Below, piece after piece: positions 1-10,419 of a DNA stretch of 64,000 nucleotides. Every line of letters starts with the position of its first letter. The first letter of the stretch is position 1. The notes under the pieces are model-generated. The model searched no databases. It saw only the letters and a list, made by a program, of their open reading frames with translations, and was not told where the DNA came from. This DNA comes from Anthonomus grandis grandis (Eukaryota; Arthropoda; Insecta; Coleoptera; Curculionidae): assembly GCF_022605725.1 (NCBI RefSeq), contig NC_065561.1, positions 21,676,256-21,740,255 on the forward strand, in the 5' to 3' direction. The translations under genes were made by a program, and so were the position numbers.

Positions 1-346
1 TAATACGTCAATTAGATTGAAGTAGAGTAGAGTGTAGATTATCCTGGGGTAGTTGACTCTGTCAAAGACCTTGAGGAAGTATGGAAACCACTGGCGCAAG
101 CAGTAAATTGTTCCTCGAATTCAAAGGACCCGAAACAACAGAAAATTGTTATGGCACCTTCGGTGGGTCAATATTGATATTGTTACAGACCGGCCGGGTC
201 GAAAAAGCTTTCAACTCGACCCAAACTTAATTCGACTAAAAATGGTTCTTAAGTACATACATAAAAAAGTCCCCGTTTATTGTTTCTGTAAACAGTTAAT
301 GAAAACCGCCATTTTTTTCCGATAAGACACTCTTATGGCACATTTG
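1..346. other. Intron of byn, no recognisable feature
   Basis: This stretch precedes the 188-bp satellite and lies in the intron upstream of the first visible T-box exon. I see no open coding segment that continues the T-box N-terminus and no repeat inside it. Confidence 0.5.
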
Positions 347-423
347 TATACCAGTCTGGTCAACGAAGACCTCGCGTGCGGGTTTCTTTGACGCACCCTT
401 TGAATCGCTTACCTCAGTTTTAT
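347..423 (+). repeat. Left copy of a 77-bp direct repeat flanking the 188-bp satellite
   Basis: The segment runs from TATACCAGTCTGGTCAACG through CCTCGCGTGCGGG and TTTGACGCACCCTTT to CTCAGTTTTAT. A diverged second copy in the same orientation lies at 2631-2707, directly after the satellite array. The pair brackets the array exactly. Confidence 0.75.
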
Positions 424-2630
424 ATTTTCTCCAGAACTACTTAAAATATCTTAATGAAATAAATTGCGTTGGATTAAGAATTAAATTTCCTAAAAATGTT
501 GTTTCAAGTAGAAAAGTCTCACACTGAAAGTTTCCAAGATATCCAGGCATAAACCAAGTGATGAACCCTGATACCTCACGACTTTTGTCAGGGGCGGGTC
601 AACGGACTTTTGTCATTTAAAATCGGTTTTCTTTAGAACTACTTAAAATATCTTAATGAAATAAATTGCGTTAAATTTAGAAATAAATTCTCTAAAAATA
701 TTGTTTTTGGTCCAAAAGTCTTCTATTGAAAGTTTCCAAGATATTTAGACATAAACCAAGTGATGTACCCTGATACTTCACGCCTTCAACGGACTTTTAT
801 CATTTAAAATCGATTTTCTCCAGAACTACTCATAGTATCTTAATGAAATAAATTGCATTGGATTTAGTATTAAATTCTCTAAAAACATTGCTTTTAGTCC
901 AAAAGTCTCTCATTGAAAGTTTCCAAGATATCCAAACATAAACCAAGTGATGAACCCTGATATCTGACGCCTTCAACGGACTTTTGTCATTTAAAATCGG
1001 TTTTCTTTAAAACTACTTAAAATATCTTAATAAAATAAATTGCGTTAGATTCAGAATTAAATTTTCTAAAAATGTTGTTTTAAGTATAAAAGTGTAGCAC
1101 TGAAAGTTTCCAAGATATCCAGACCTCAACCAAGTAGTGAACCCTAATATCTCATAACTTCATGGGACTTTTGGTCATTTAAAACCGGTTTTCTCCAGAA
1201 ATACTTAAAATATCTTAATGAAATAATTTGCGTTAAACTCAGAAATTAATTCTCTAAACATGTTGTTTTTGGTCCAAAAGTCTTCCATTGAAAGTTTCCA
1301 AGATATCCAGACATAAACCAAGTGATGAACCCTGATACCTTACATCTTCAATGGACTTTTATCATTTAAAATCGGTTTTCTCCAGAACTACTCAAAGTAT
1401 CTTAATGAAATAAATTGCGTTGGATTTAGTATTAAATTCTCTAAATATGTTGCTTTTAGTCTAAAAGTCTCTCATCGAAAGTTTCCAAGATATCCAAACA
1501 TAAACCAAAGAGTGAACCCTAAAATCTCATACCTTCAACGAACTTTTTGACGTTCAAAACCGGTTTTCTCCAGAAATACTTAAAATATCTTAATGAAATA
1601 AATTGCGTTGGATTCAGAATAAAATTCTTTAAAAACATTGCTTTTAGTCTAAAAGTCTCGCGTTGAAAGTTTCCAAGATATCCAGACCTCAACCAAGTAG
1701 TGAACCCTAATATCTCATATCTTCAATGGACTTTTGGTCATTTAAAACCGGTTTTCTCCAGAAATACTTGAAATATCTTAATGAAATAAATTGCGTTAAA
1801 CTCAGAAATAAATTCTCTAAAAATGTTGTTTTTGGTCCAAAAGTCTCTCATTGAATGTTTCCAAGATATCCAAATATAAACCAAGTGATGAACCCTGATA
1901 CCTCATACCTTCAACGGACTTTTGTCATTTAAAATCGGTTTTCTCCAGAACTACTCATAGTATCTTAATGAAATAAATTGCGTTGGATTCAGAATTAAAT
2001 TTTCTAAAAATGTTGTTACAAGTATAAAAGTCTCGCACTGAAAATTTCCAAGATATCCAGACCTCAACCAAGTAGTGAAGCCTAATATCTCATAACTTCA
2101 TGGGACTTTTGGTCATTTAAAACCGGTTTTCTCCAGAAATACTTAAAATATCTTAATGAAATAAATTGCGTTAAACTCAGAAATTAATTCTCTAAAAATG
2201 TTGTTTTTGGTCCAAAAGTTTTCCATTGAAAGTTTCCAAGATATTTAGACATAAACCAAGTGATGTACCCTGATACCTCACGCCTTCAATGGACTTTTGT
2301 CATTTAAAATCGATTTTCTCCAGAACTACTCATAGTATCTTAATGAAATGAATTGCGTTAGATTAAGAATTAAATTTTCTAAAAATGTTGTTACAAGTAT
2401 AAAAGTCTCGCCCTCAAAGTTTCCAAGATATCCAGGCATTAACCAAATGATGTACCCTGATACCTCATACCTTCAAAGGACTTTTGTCATTTAAAATCGG
2501 TTTTCTCCAGAACTACTCAAAGTATCTTAATAAAATAAACTGCGTTAAATTCAGAATTAAATTTTCTAAAATTATTTTTAATAGCCTAAAGGTCTCCCTT
2601 TAAAAGTTTCCAAGATATCCAGACATTATT
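424..2630 (+). repeat. Tandem satellite, about 188-bp unit, about 12 copies (byn intron)
   Basis: The anchor word TTTTCTCCAGAAnTACTTA recurs near 428, 628, 814, 1000, 1190, 1377, 1566, 1753, 1940, 2126, 2315 and 2502, mostly 186-190 bp apart. Each unit contains GAAATAAATTGCGTT, GAAAGTTTCCAAGATAT and CATTTAAAAnCGGTTTTC. Neighbouring copies differ by scattered substitutions and small indels. No unit has a long open frame. Confidence 0.9.
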
Positions 2631-2707
2631 TATACCGATCTAGTCAACGAAGGCCTCGCGTGCAAGTTTCTTTGACGCACCCTTTAAATCACTTACCTCA
2701 ATTTTAT
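2631..2707 (+). repeat. Right copy of the 77-bp direct repeat flanking the 188-bp satellite
   Basis: It matches 347-423 in order and orientation (CGATCTAGTCAACGAAGG, CCTCGCGTGC, TTTCTTTGACGCACCCTTT, CTCAATTTTAT) with several substitutions. It ends about 75 bp before the next byn exon. Confidence 0.75.
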
Positions 2708-2783
2708 GTCAATTTTAAGTGAATCATGTGAAGGCACTTTATTACTACTACTTAATAACTGTTTTCCCTTTTTTTTTTCTCAG

Positions 2784-3037
2784 GCGTATGTTTCCCGTTG
2801 TGAAAGTATCGGCCAACGGTTTGGACCCCAAGGCGATGTACACGGTCCTATTGGAGTTCGTTCAAATTGACCCTCACAGGTGGAAGTACGTGAACGGAGA
2901 ATGGGTGCCGGGGGGTAAGGCCGAGGTACCACCCTCGAATCCGGTTTACGTGCACCCGGAGAGTCCGAATTTTGGGGCGCACTGGATGAAGGAACCCATC
3001 TCCTTCGCCAAGGTTAAGCTTACCAACAAGACGAATG
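2784..3037 (+). CDS. byn: byn exon a: N-terminal half of T-box (partial gene)
   Basis: This internal exon codes for the T-box from RRMFP to KVKLTNKTN. The acceptor is a T-rich tract ending in CTCAG at 2783. The first base completes a codon from an exon outside the window, and the exon ends one base into a Gly codon before GTAAGT at 3038. RRMFP, HRWKYVNGEW and SPNFGAHWM are diagnostic Brachyury-type T-box motifs. An open frame also extends upstream to an ATG at 2719, but that is intron and includes the polypyrimidine tract, so it is not the start. Confidence 0.96.
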
Positions 3038-4940
3038 GTAAGTGAACTGAAAAAAAAATATGCTATTTTATACAGGGTGTACTTTTTTACGCGCCATATG
3101 AAAAAATTAAGTTGATGATGGTTTCTTAGAAACGAAACGTCGTACGAAAAATCTCGCGGTGTTAGTTTTTAGAGCTTAAAAAGTGAGCATGAGACAGTGT
3201 CTTTTGTTTTTCTATATCTCTGATTGATTGATTTTCTTAAAAATCAATTTTTGTCAGGGTATTATTTTCTGCAAAAAAAACGTTTTTTATTAACCTTACC
3301 TTTACCCCCCCACCCACCCCACACAACTTACCAGTAAGAAATTCTTTTGAAAAATCATCATATTTCGACGATAATATCTATGAAAAATCACTGTTTTTCG
3401 TCCGTATTATACAATCTAATAACCTTGTTTTTTCATTGAAAATTAAATATTTATATATAAAAATATTAAATAAACAATGCCATTAAATTAAATATTTATT
3501 CTATATTTTGTGCAAAAACATTATTTTTTATTAATACAACCCTTAGCCCCCCACCCACCCTACACAATTTACCAGTAAGAAATTCTTTCGAAAAATCATT
3601 GTTTTCCTAAATAATACGCACGAATAACAGCTGATTTCATTGTTAATATCTAATCTAATAACACAGTTTGTTTATTCAAATTTGATATAATTATAAATAT
3701 GTATAATAATAATTATTTAATACAAAAATAGTGCTATTAGATTGGATATTATGGACACAAAAAGGGTGATTTTTTATAAGAATTTGTTACTGGTAAGTCG
3801 TGTGGGGTGGGTGGGGGGCTAAGGGTTGTATTAATAAAAAATAATGTTTTTGCACAAAATATAGATTAAATATTTAATTTGAGAGCACTGTTAATTTAAA
3901 TCTGATATTTATATTATATATAAATATTTAATATAAAAACAACGTTATTAGATTGGATAACAAGAACAAAAACGGTGATTTTTCAAAAGAATTTTAACAA
4001 TTAATTGAAGTGTAGTAATCGTGAAGTGTAGTGTAGTAATTAAAAACCTTAAGGTTGTGAGAAAAGTATGGATACCAAAACTATAGATTTTTTATTACAT
4101 ATATTTTTTTTAAACATCATTTTTTTCTCAATTAATTATTTTCTGCAAAAAAACTGTTTTTCATTAGCCTTACCCTTGCCCCCCCACCCACCCCACACGA
4201 CTTACCAGTAAGAAATTTATTTGAAACATAATTGTTTTTCCCAAATAATACGCATGAACATCAGCTGGTTTCATCATTAATATCTAATCTAATAACACAG
4301 TTTGTTTATTTAAATTTTATATAATTATAAATATGTATAATAATAAATATTTAATACAAAAACAGTGCTATTAGATTGGATATTATGGACACAAAAAGGG
4401 TGATTTTTTACAACAATTTCTTACTGGTAAGTCATGTGGGGTGGGTGGGGGGCTAAGGGTTGTATTAATAAAAAATAATGTTTTTGCACAAAATATAGAT
4501 TAAATATTTAATTTGATAGCACTGTTAATTTAAATCTGATATTTATATTATATATAAATATTTAATATAAAAACAACGTTATTAGATTGGATAACAAGAA
4601 CAAAAACGGTGATTTTTCAAAAAATTTCATCAAATATTTAAAGTGTAGTAATCGAATTTAAACACTAAATATGTAAATCCCATGTCAATTTTTTTAAATG
4701 CTGACATCTTCTCCCTTTTGTAAACAGAATCATATATGATATACGTGTATTCTACAGTTTAATAAATATAACTTGACCGTAAACGTTATTTGCAATAAAA
4801 AATAGCACAATTATTTCAATTTTCATAGCGATACGCTTTGTTTTTGATAAAATAGGGTTTTTCACATATTACTCGAAAACCTAAGGGTTATGTGAGGTAG
4901 ATGCAATAAGTATACATTTTTTATCACCTATATTTTTCTT

Positions 4941-5368
4941 AAACACACGTAACTACAATAAAACCTTACACTAAAACAAAATCAAATATTAAAAATTAGA
5001 TAAAATTACCTTATAGCTAGGTGACCTGCTAAGTACTGACAAATATAATTTAAATATGAGAATACCCACATATTTTGTAATAAAAAACAATAACACGGCA
5101 CAAAAATTCAACAAAAAATATAAAAAAATAATAAAAATATAATAAAATTATCAAATCCTACACCTGTCACCTTTTTTCCCTTTTTTATATTTTTTGTTGA
5201 ATTTTTGTGCCGTGTTATTATTTTTTATTACAAAATATGTGGATATTCTCATATTTAAATTATATTTGTCAGTACTTAGCAGGTCACATAGCTATAAGGT
5301 AATTTTATCTAATTTTTAATATTTGATTTTGTTTTAGTGTAAGGTTTTATTGTAGTTACGTGTGTTTT
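4941..5368. repeat. Near-perfect long inverted repeat, arms about 187 bp, spacer about 53 bp
   Basis: Arm 4941-5127 (from ACACGTAACTACAATAAAACC to AACAAAAAATATAAAAAA) is the reverse complement of 5181-5368. I found only about three mismatches: one in the GCTAGGTGACC segment, one in GAATACCCACA and one in AAAACAATAACAC. The spacer is A-rich, then CCTACACCTGTCACC. It could be a foldback or MITE-like insertion. It contains no gene. A hammerhead-like motif follows at 5381. Confidence 0.85.
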
Positions 5369-5380
5369 TTTGTTTATTAT

Positions 5381-5417
5381 AGGTCTGATGGTGCTTCATT
5401 AGCGAAACATGTCACCT
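5381..5417 (+). ncRNA. Small hammerhead-ribozyme-like motif
   Basis: In order: AGGT (5381-5384), CTGATGG (5385-5391), a weak GC/GC stem with loop TTCATTA, GAA (5404-5406), the palindrome ACATGT (5407-5412), C at 5413, ACCT (5414-5417). AGGT pairs with ACCT as stem I, and ACATGT is a loop-less stem III as in the small hammerheads of Penelope-like retroelements that act as dimers. The core deviates from CTGATGA at its last base and stem II has only two pairs, so this copy may be weak or inactive. Confidence 0.5.
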
Positions 5418-8400
5418 GAATAATTAAAAAGACATTTTGAGACTGAGACTTATAGTTTTCATTTTTTTCTCTAGTTACGTAAGTCTCTTTGAGATAATGG
5501 ACGAGTTCTTTCAATTATTTAATGCGAAAAACCCATTTTTCAGAAACTCTATCCTTGCCCCCCCACCCACCCCAAACATTTGCCCAGTAACAAATTCTTT
5601 TGAAAAATCATCATATTTCGACGATCATATCTATGAAAAATCACTGTTTTTCGTCCGTATTATACAATCTAATAACCTTGTTTTTTCATTGAAAATTAAA
5701 TATTTATATAGAAAAATATTAAATAAACAATGCCATTAAATTAAATATTTAATCTATATTTTGTGCAAAAACATTATTTTTTATTAATACAACCCTTAGC
5801 CCCCCACCCACCCTACACAATTTACCAGTAAGAAATTCTTTGAAAAATCATTGTTTTCCTAAATAATACGCACGAATAACAGCTGATTTCATTGTTAATA
5901 TCTAATCTAATAACACAGTTTGTTTATTTAAATTTGATATAATTATAAATATGTATAATAATAAATATTTAATACAAAAACAGTGGTATTAGATTGGATA
6001 TTATGGACACAAAAAGGGTGATTTTTTACAACAATTTCTTACTGGTAAGTCATGTGGGGTGGGTGGGGGGCTAAGGGTTGTTTTAATAAAAAATAATGTT
6101 TTTGCACAAAATATAGATTAAATATTTAATTTGATAGCACTGTTAATTTAAATCTGATATTAATATTATATATAAATATTTAATATAAAAACAACGTTAT
6201 TAGATTGGATAATAAGGACAAAAACGGTGATTTTTCAAAAAATTTCATCAAATACTTAAAGTGTAGTAATCGAATTTAACACTAAATATGTAAATCCCGT
6301 GTAAATTTTTTTAAATGCTGGCATTTTCTCTCTTTTGTAAACAGAATCATATATGATATACGTGTATTCTACAGTTTAATAAATATAACTTGACCATTAA
6401 CGTTATTTGCAATAAAAAATAGCACAATTACTTTAATTTTCATAGCGATACGCTTTGTTTTTGATAAAATAGAGTTTTTCACATATTACTCGAACCTAAG
6501 GGTTATGTGAGGTAGATACAATAAGTATAAATTTTTTATCACCTATATTTTTCTTAAACATAATTTTTTTCTCAGGCAATTATTTAATGCAAAAAACCCG
6601 GTTTTCATAAACCCTACCCTTACCCCCCCACCCACCCCAAACATTTGCCCAGTAAGAAATTCTTTTGAAAAATCATTGTTTTCCTAAATAATACGCACGA
6701 ATAACAGCTGATTTCATTGTTAATATCTAATCTAATAACACAGTTTGTTTATTTAAATTTGATATAATTATAAATATGTATAATAATAAATATTTAATAC
6801 AAAAATAGTTCTATTAGATTGGATATTATGGACACAAAAAGGGTGATTTTTTAAAAGAATTTCTTACTGGTAAGTCGTGTGGGGTGGGTGGGGGGCTAAG
6901 AGTTGTATTAATAAAAAATAATGTTTTTGCACAAAATATAGATTAAATATTTAATTTGAGAGCACTGTTAATTTAAATCTGATATAATATTATATATAAA
7001 TATTTAATATAAAAACGACGTTATTAGATTGGATAACAAGAACAAAAACGGTGATTTTTCAAAAAATTTCATCAAATATTTAAACTGTAGTAATCGAATT
7101 TAAACACTAAATATGTAAATCCTGTATCAATTTTTTTAAATGCCGACATTTTCTCCCTTTTGTAAATAGAATCATATATGATATACGTATATTCTACAGT
7201 TTAATAAATATAACTTGACCATAAACGTTATTTGCAATAAAAAATAGCACAATTACTTCAATTTTCATAGCGATACGCCTTGTTTTTGATAAAATAGAGT
7301 TTTTCACATATTACTCGAACCTAAGGGTTATGTGAGGTAGATGCAATAAGTATACATTTTTTATCACCTATATATTTCTAAAACATAATTTTTTTCTCAA
7401 GCAATTATTTAATGCAAAAAACCCGGTTTTCATAAACCCTACCCTTACCCCTCCACCCACCCCAAATATTTGCCCAGTAAGAAATTCTTTTCAAAAATCA
7501 TCATATTTCGACAATAATATCTATGAAAAATCACTGTTTTTCATTCGTATTATACAATCTAATAACCTTGTTTTTTCATTGAAAATTAAATATTTATATA
7601 TAAAAATATTAAATAAACAATGCCATTAAATTAAATATTTAATCTATATTTTGTGCAAAAACTTTATTTTTTATTAATACAACCCTTAGCCCCCCACCCA
7701 CCCTACACAATTTACCAGTAAGAAATTCTTTTGAAAAATCATTGTTTTCCTAAATAATACGCACGAATAACAGCTGATTTCATTGTTAATATCTAATCTA
7801 ATAACACAGTTTGTTTATTCAAATTTGATATAATTATAAATATGTATAATAATAAATATTTAATACAAAAATAGTTCTATTAGATTGGATATTATGGACA
7901 CAAAAAGAGTGATTTTTTAAAAGAATTTGTTACTGGTAAGTCGTGTGGGGTGGGTGGGGGGCTAAGGGTTGTATTAATGAAAAATAAAGTTTTTGCACAA
8001 AATATAGATTAAATATTTAATTTGATAGCACTCTTTATTTAAATTTGATATAATTTTATATATAAATTTGTTGATTGATAAGTTTTAATTTAGAAACTGA
8101 ATTTTTGAATCTAGATAATAAAAAGTTGTCTAAATCAAAAAAAAACTGAATTTTTTTAAAGCATCTTAAAAAAACTAAATATTCACTTATTTGCATTAAA
8201 AAATTGTTCAACTACTTCAACTTTTATAGCGATACGCCTTGTTTTTGATAAAGTAGGGTTTTTCACATTTTGCTTAAAAACCTTAAGGTTATGTGAGAAA
8301 AGTATGGATACCAAAACCATAGATTTCTTTATCGCCTGTAATTTTCTTAAAAAGCACTTTTTTCTCAGGTAATTATTTTCTGCAAAAAAAATGTTTTTAT

Positions 8401-8539
8401 TATTCCTACCCTTAGCCCCCCACCCACCCTACACAACTTACCAGTAAAAAATTATCTGCAAAAATCATTGTTTTCCAAAATAATACGAATGAATAACAGC
8501 TGGTTTCGACGTTAATATCCAATCTAATAACACAGTTAC

Positions 8540-8953
8540 ACCGTCATATTCCTATACAGCCACTCCATTTCACGGTATATTCAAATAAATCGTATATTTT
8601 CAAAATATAAATTATATACAGGTTTTGTTACGCTTTAGGCGTGACAATAATAGCAACCCTATTTCCCTTCAGGTAAATGCGTGTGGAATCTTACTAAATA
8701 ATACGCTAATTTCGTTGTTAATATCTTATCTAATAACACATTTTGTATATTTAAATTTCATACAATTATATACCTAAATCTTTAGCATAAAAACAATGTT
8801 ATTACATTGGATAATATGGGCAAAAAACATTGATTTTTCACAAAAATTTCATCAAAAACTTGAGGTATATTAACCCTAATTCCTGTGCTAACCTATGGGA
8901 TGCTCTGGCACCTCACAGTAATCTTATTTATTAAACATATATTGTCGTTACAG
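8540..8953. other. Intronic stretch upstream of byn exon b
   Basis: The repeat family fades out here and is interrupted by unrelated sequence (8540-8690). The end of the intron has the acceptor TTGTCGTTACAG at 8953. No other feature is seen. Confidence 0.5.
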
Positions 8954-9223
8954 GAAACGGACAAATAATGCTAAACTCTCTACACAAATACGAACCCAGG
9001 GTGCATCTAGTCAAAGTGGGAACCGAAGCGAGAAGGATCATGACGTTCCCGTTTCCCGAGACCCAGTTTATAGCGGTGACTGCGTACCAGAACGAGGAAG
9101 TGACATCGTTGAAAATAAAATACAACCCGTTTGCCAAAGCCTTTTTAGATGCTAAAGAAAGGCCGGAGAACGTTTATCAAAGAGGCGACTATTCGCCTAC
9201 GTACAGTCAGCCACAATGTAACT
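8954..9223 (+). CDS. byn: byn exon b: C-terminal half of T-box
   Basis: The exon completes Gly from the preceding exon and continues NGQIMLNSLHKYEPRVHLV, then FPETQFIAVTAYQNEE and YNPFAKAFLDAKERPENV. This is the dimerisation and DNA-contact half of the T-box. The acceptor is TTACAG at 8953 and the donor is GTAAGT at 9224. The last base starts a Tyr codon finished in the next exon (phase 1). Downstream of the domain the reading is GDYSPTYSQPQCN. Confidence 0.96.
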
Positions 9224-9275
9224 GTAAGTCAAAGTAACGAATTAGAATCACAAGTTTTAAGTATATTGGATTATA

Positions 9276-9322
9276 GGGTCAAAGGATTTCACGTGTTTCG
9301 CCTATATTAGGCACCATCAGAC
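9276..9322 (-). ncRNA. Degenerate hammerhead-ribozyme-like motif, antisense in byn intron
   Basis: On the - strand the order is CTGATGG, then stem II GCCTA/TAGGC with loop ATA (five pairs), GAA, ACACGTG. Stem II and the CACGTG palindrome are perfect. The base expected to be U before the cleavage site is A, and stem I is not clearly paired. It lies within the 254-bp intron 9224-9477 of byn, on the opposite strand. Best read as a decayed copy of the motif seen at 5381 and 45180. Confidence 0.4.
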
Positions 9323-9477
9323 GTACGGTAAGAAAGAAACAGGAACTTATCAATTAAACCTAATTTACACTAAAATTATACTGTAATGACTTCACATCAT
9401 AAAAACACGTGTACTCCTTTGACCGTATATTTCAATATTGTCCGGTCTAATATTGTCTGTGTGTGTACACGTTTTAG

Positions 9478-9636
9478 ATGGTTCTTGGTTTATTCCGCAC
9501 CAACCGATTTACGCAACCCCCGGTCAAATGTCCCCCTGTCAGTACCGATCTAGTCCCAAGTTAATAAGGCAGAAATCCGCCCCGTATTTATTAAACAGGC
9601 AAAAGTCTGCCTCGCCCGTTTCACCGCCACCGAATG
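9478..9636 (+). CDS. byn: byn exon c: start of C-terminal region
   Basis: After Tyr shared with the previous exon the exon reads GSWFIPHQPIYATPG and then a Ser/Pro/Gln-rich stretch (SPKLIRQKSAPYLLNRQKSA). The W-F-I-P segment sits where Brachyury proteins carry W-L-L-P just after the T-box, supporting the subfamily call. The acceptor is CACGTTTTAG at 9477 and the donor is GTAAGT at 9637, phase 1. The paired RQKSA-type motifs could be basophilic kinase sites (inference). Confidence 0.9.
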
Positions 9637-10419
9637 GTAAGTCAACGTTTGTTAGTTTGTATTCAAAGCGATGTGGAAGAAGAGTTTGCAAATAAAATTG
9701 GGTGAGAGTGAATGAGGCTTTGATGGGTTTGTTTAGAAGCATTTTTATGACGTATGAAGTTCTGGATAATAAAGGATTTCGGGGATTTGAGTATTTAGAG
9801 GTTTTTCGGAATGATAAACTTCCAAAAAAATAGGAAAAATTGTTTAATTTTTCTTGAAAAGCAATATAGGAGATATGTTCCAACGCTTAAGGTCTGGAAA
9901 ACAAATTTACAGAAGTGGAAGACATATAGAAATGACTTCAATGACCTGTAGGTTCGACTTGTTTAAAAAATAAAAAGTTGAAACAATGATTTATTCCTGA
10001 TAACAGAACGAGCATTAATTAGGTGAACGTAAATGCTTGAAATCTTTGGAATATAAAATAGTTACTATTATTGAAAACTTACAATTGGCAATTCCAAAAA
10101 TCCATGTTTTTTCAAATATATATTTTCCTGGAATTTAAAAAAAATATATTTTTATTAATTTATTTATAATAATTTATTTTTTAGTATTTCCATGCCAATT
10201 AAAAAAAAATCTACGATTTAAATTATTGTTAAAGTCTTTGGTCGTTTTTATGTTTTTAAGGCATTATTGTCCATCAAGCCTTTAGCATATTTTTTCTGGT
10301 ATATTTCCAGGATTTTTCATGCTTTCCAGTGATTGAATAACATAATAAGCCTATTTTCCAGATATTAAATATAATGGTTCATTTTCAATTTTTTATGTTT
10401 CGCATGCTTTTGGAGCCAT
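9637..10419. other. Start of 8.8-kb byn intron, mostly unique sequence
   Basis: No gene is seen. Towards 10140-10420 the sequence begins to show TTTCCAG/CCAGG words that lead into the 348-bp satellite. Open frames on either strand here are short and not protein-like. Confidence 0.5.

Larger units (their letters stand above)
3290..8070. repeat. Foldback repeat family with C/G-rich tracts (byn intron)
   Basis: A module of about 120 bp (ATTnnTTTTTATTAATACAACCCTTAG, a run CCCCCCACCCACCC, then TTACCAGTAAGAAATTCTTT) occurs on the + strand near 3305, 3548, 4181, 5560, 5801, 6626, 7450, 7692 and 8417. It is reverse-complemented near 3802, 4436, 6056, 6878 and 7945 (GTGGGGTGGGTGGGGGGC). Facing copies about 250 bp apart form inverted pairs, e.g. 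3490-3620 with 3770-3900 and 7650-7740 with 7920-8010. Longer blocks are duplicated directly, e.g. 4640-4900 with 6250-6500 and 7080-7340. No coding capacity is visible. Confidence 0.8.

Noticed and set aside
3100..3160. Hammerhead-like TTGATGATG, hairpin GTTTC/GAAAC, GAAACGTC in the byn intron
   Set aside because: The first core base is T instead of C and no stem I pairing is found; it follows a common ACAGGGTGT-type repeat end. Too weak to call.
3305..8430. C-rich CCCCCCACCCACCC tracts as origins or telomere-like sequence
   Set aside because: They are part of a foldback repeat module with conserved flanks; nothing else supports such a role.
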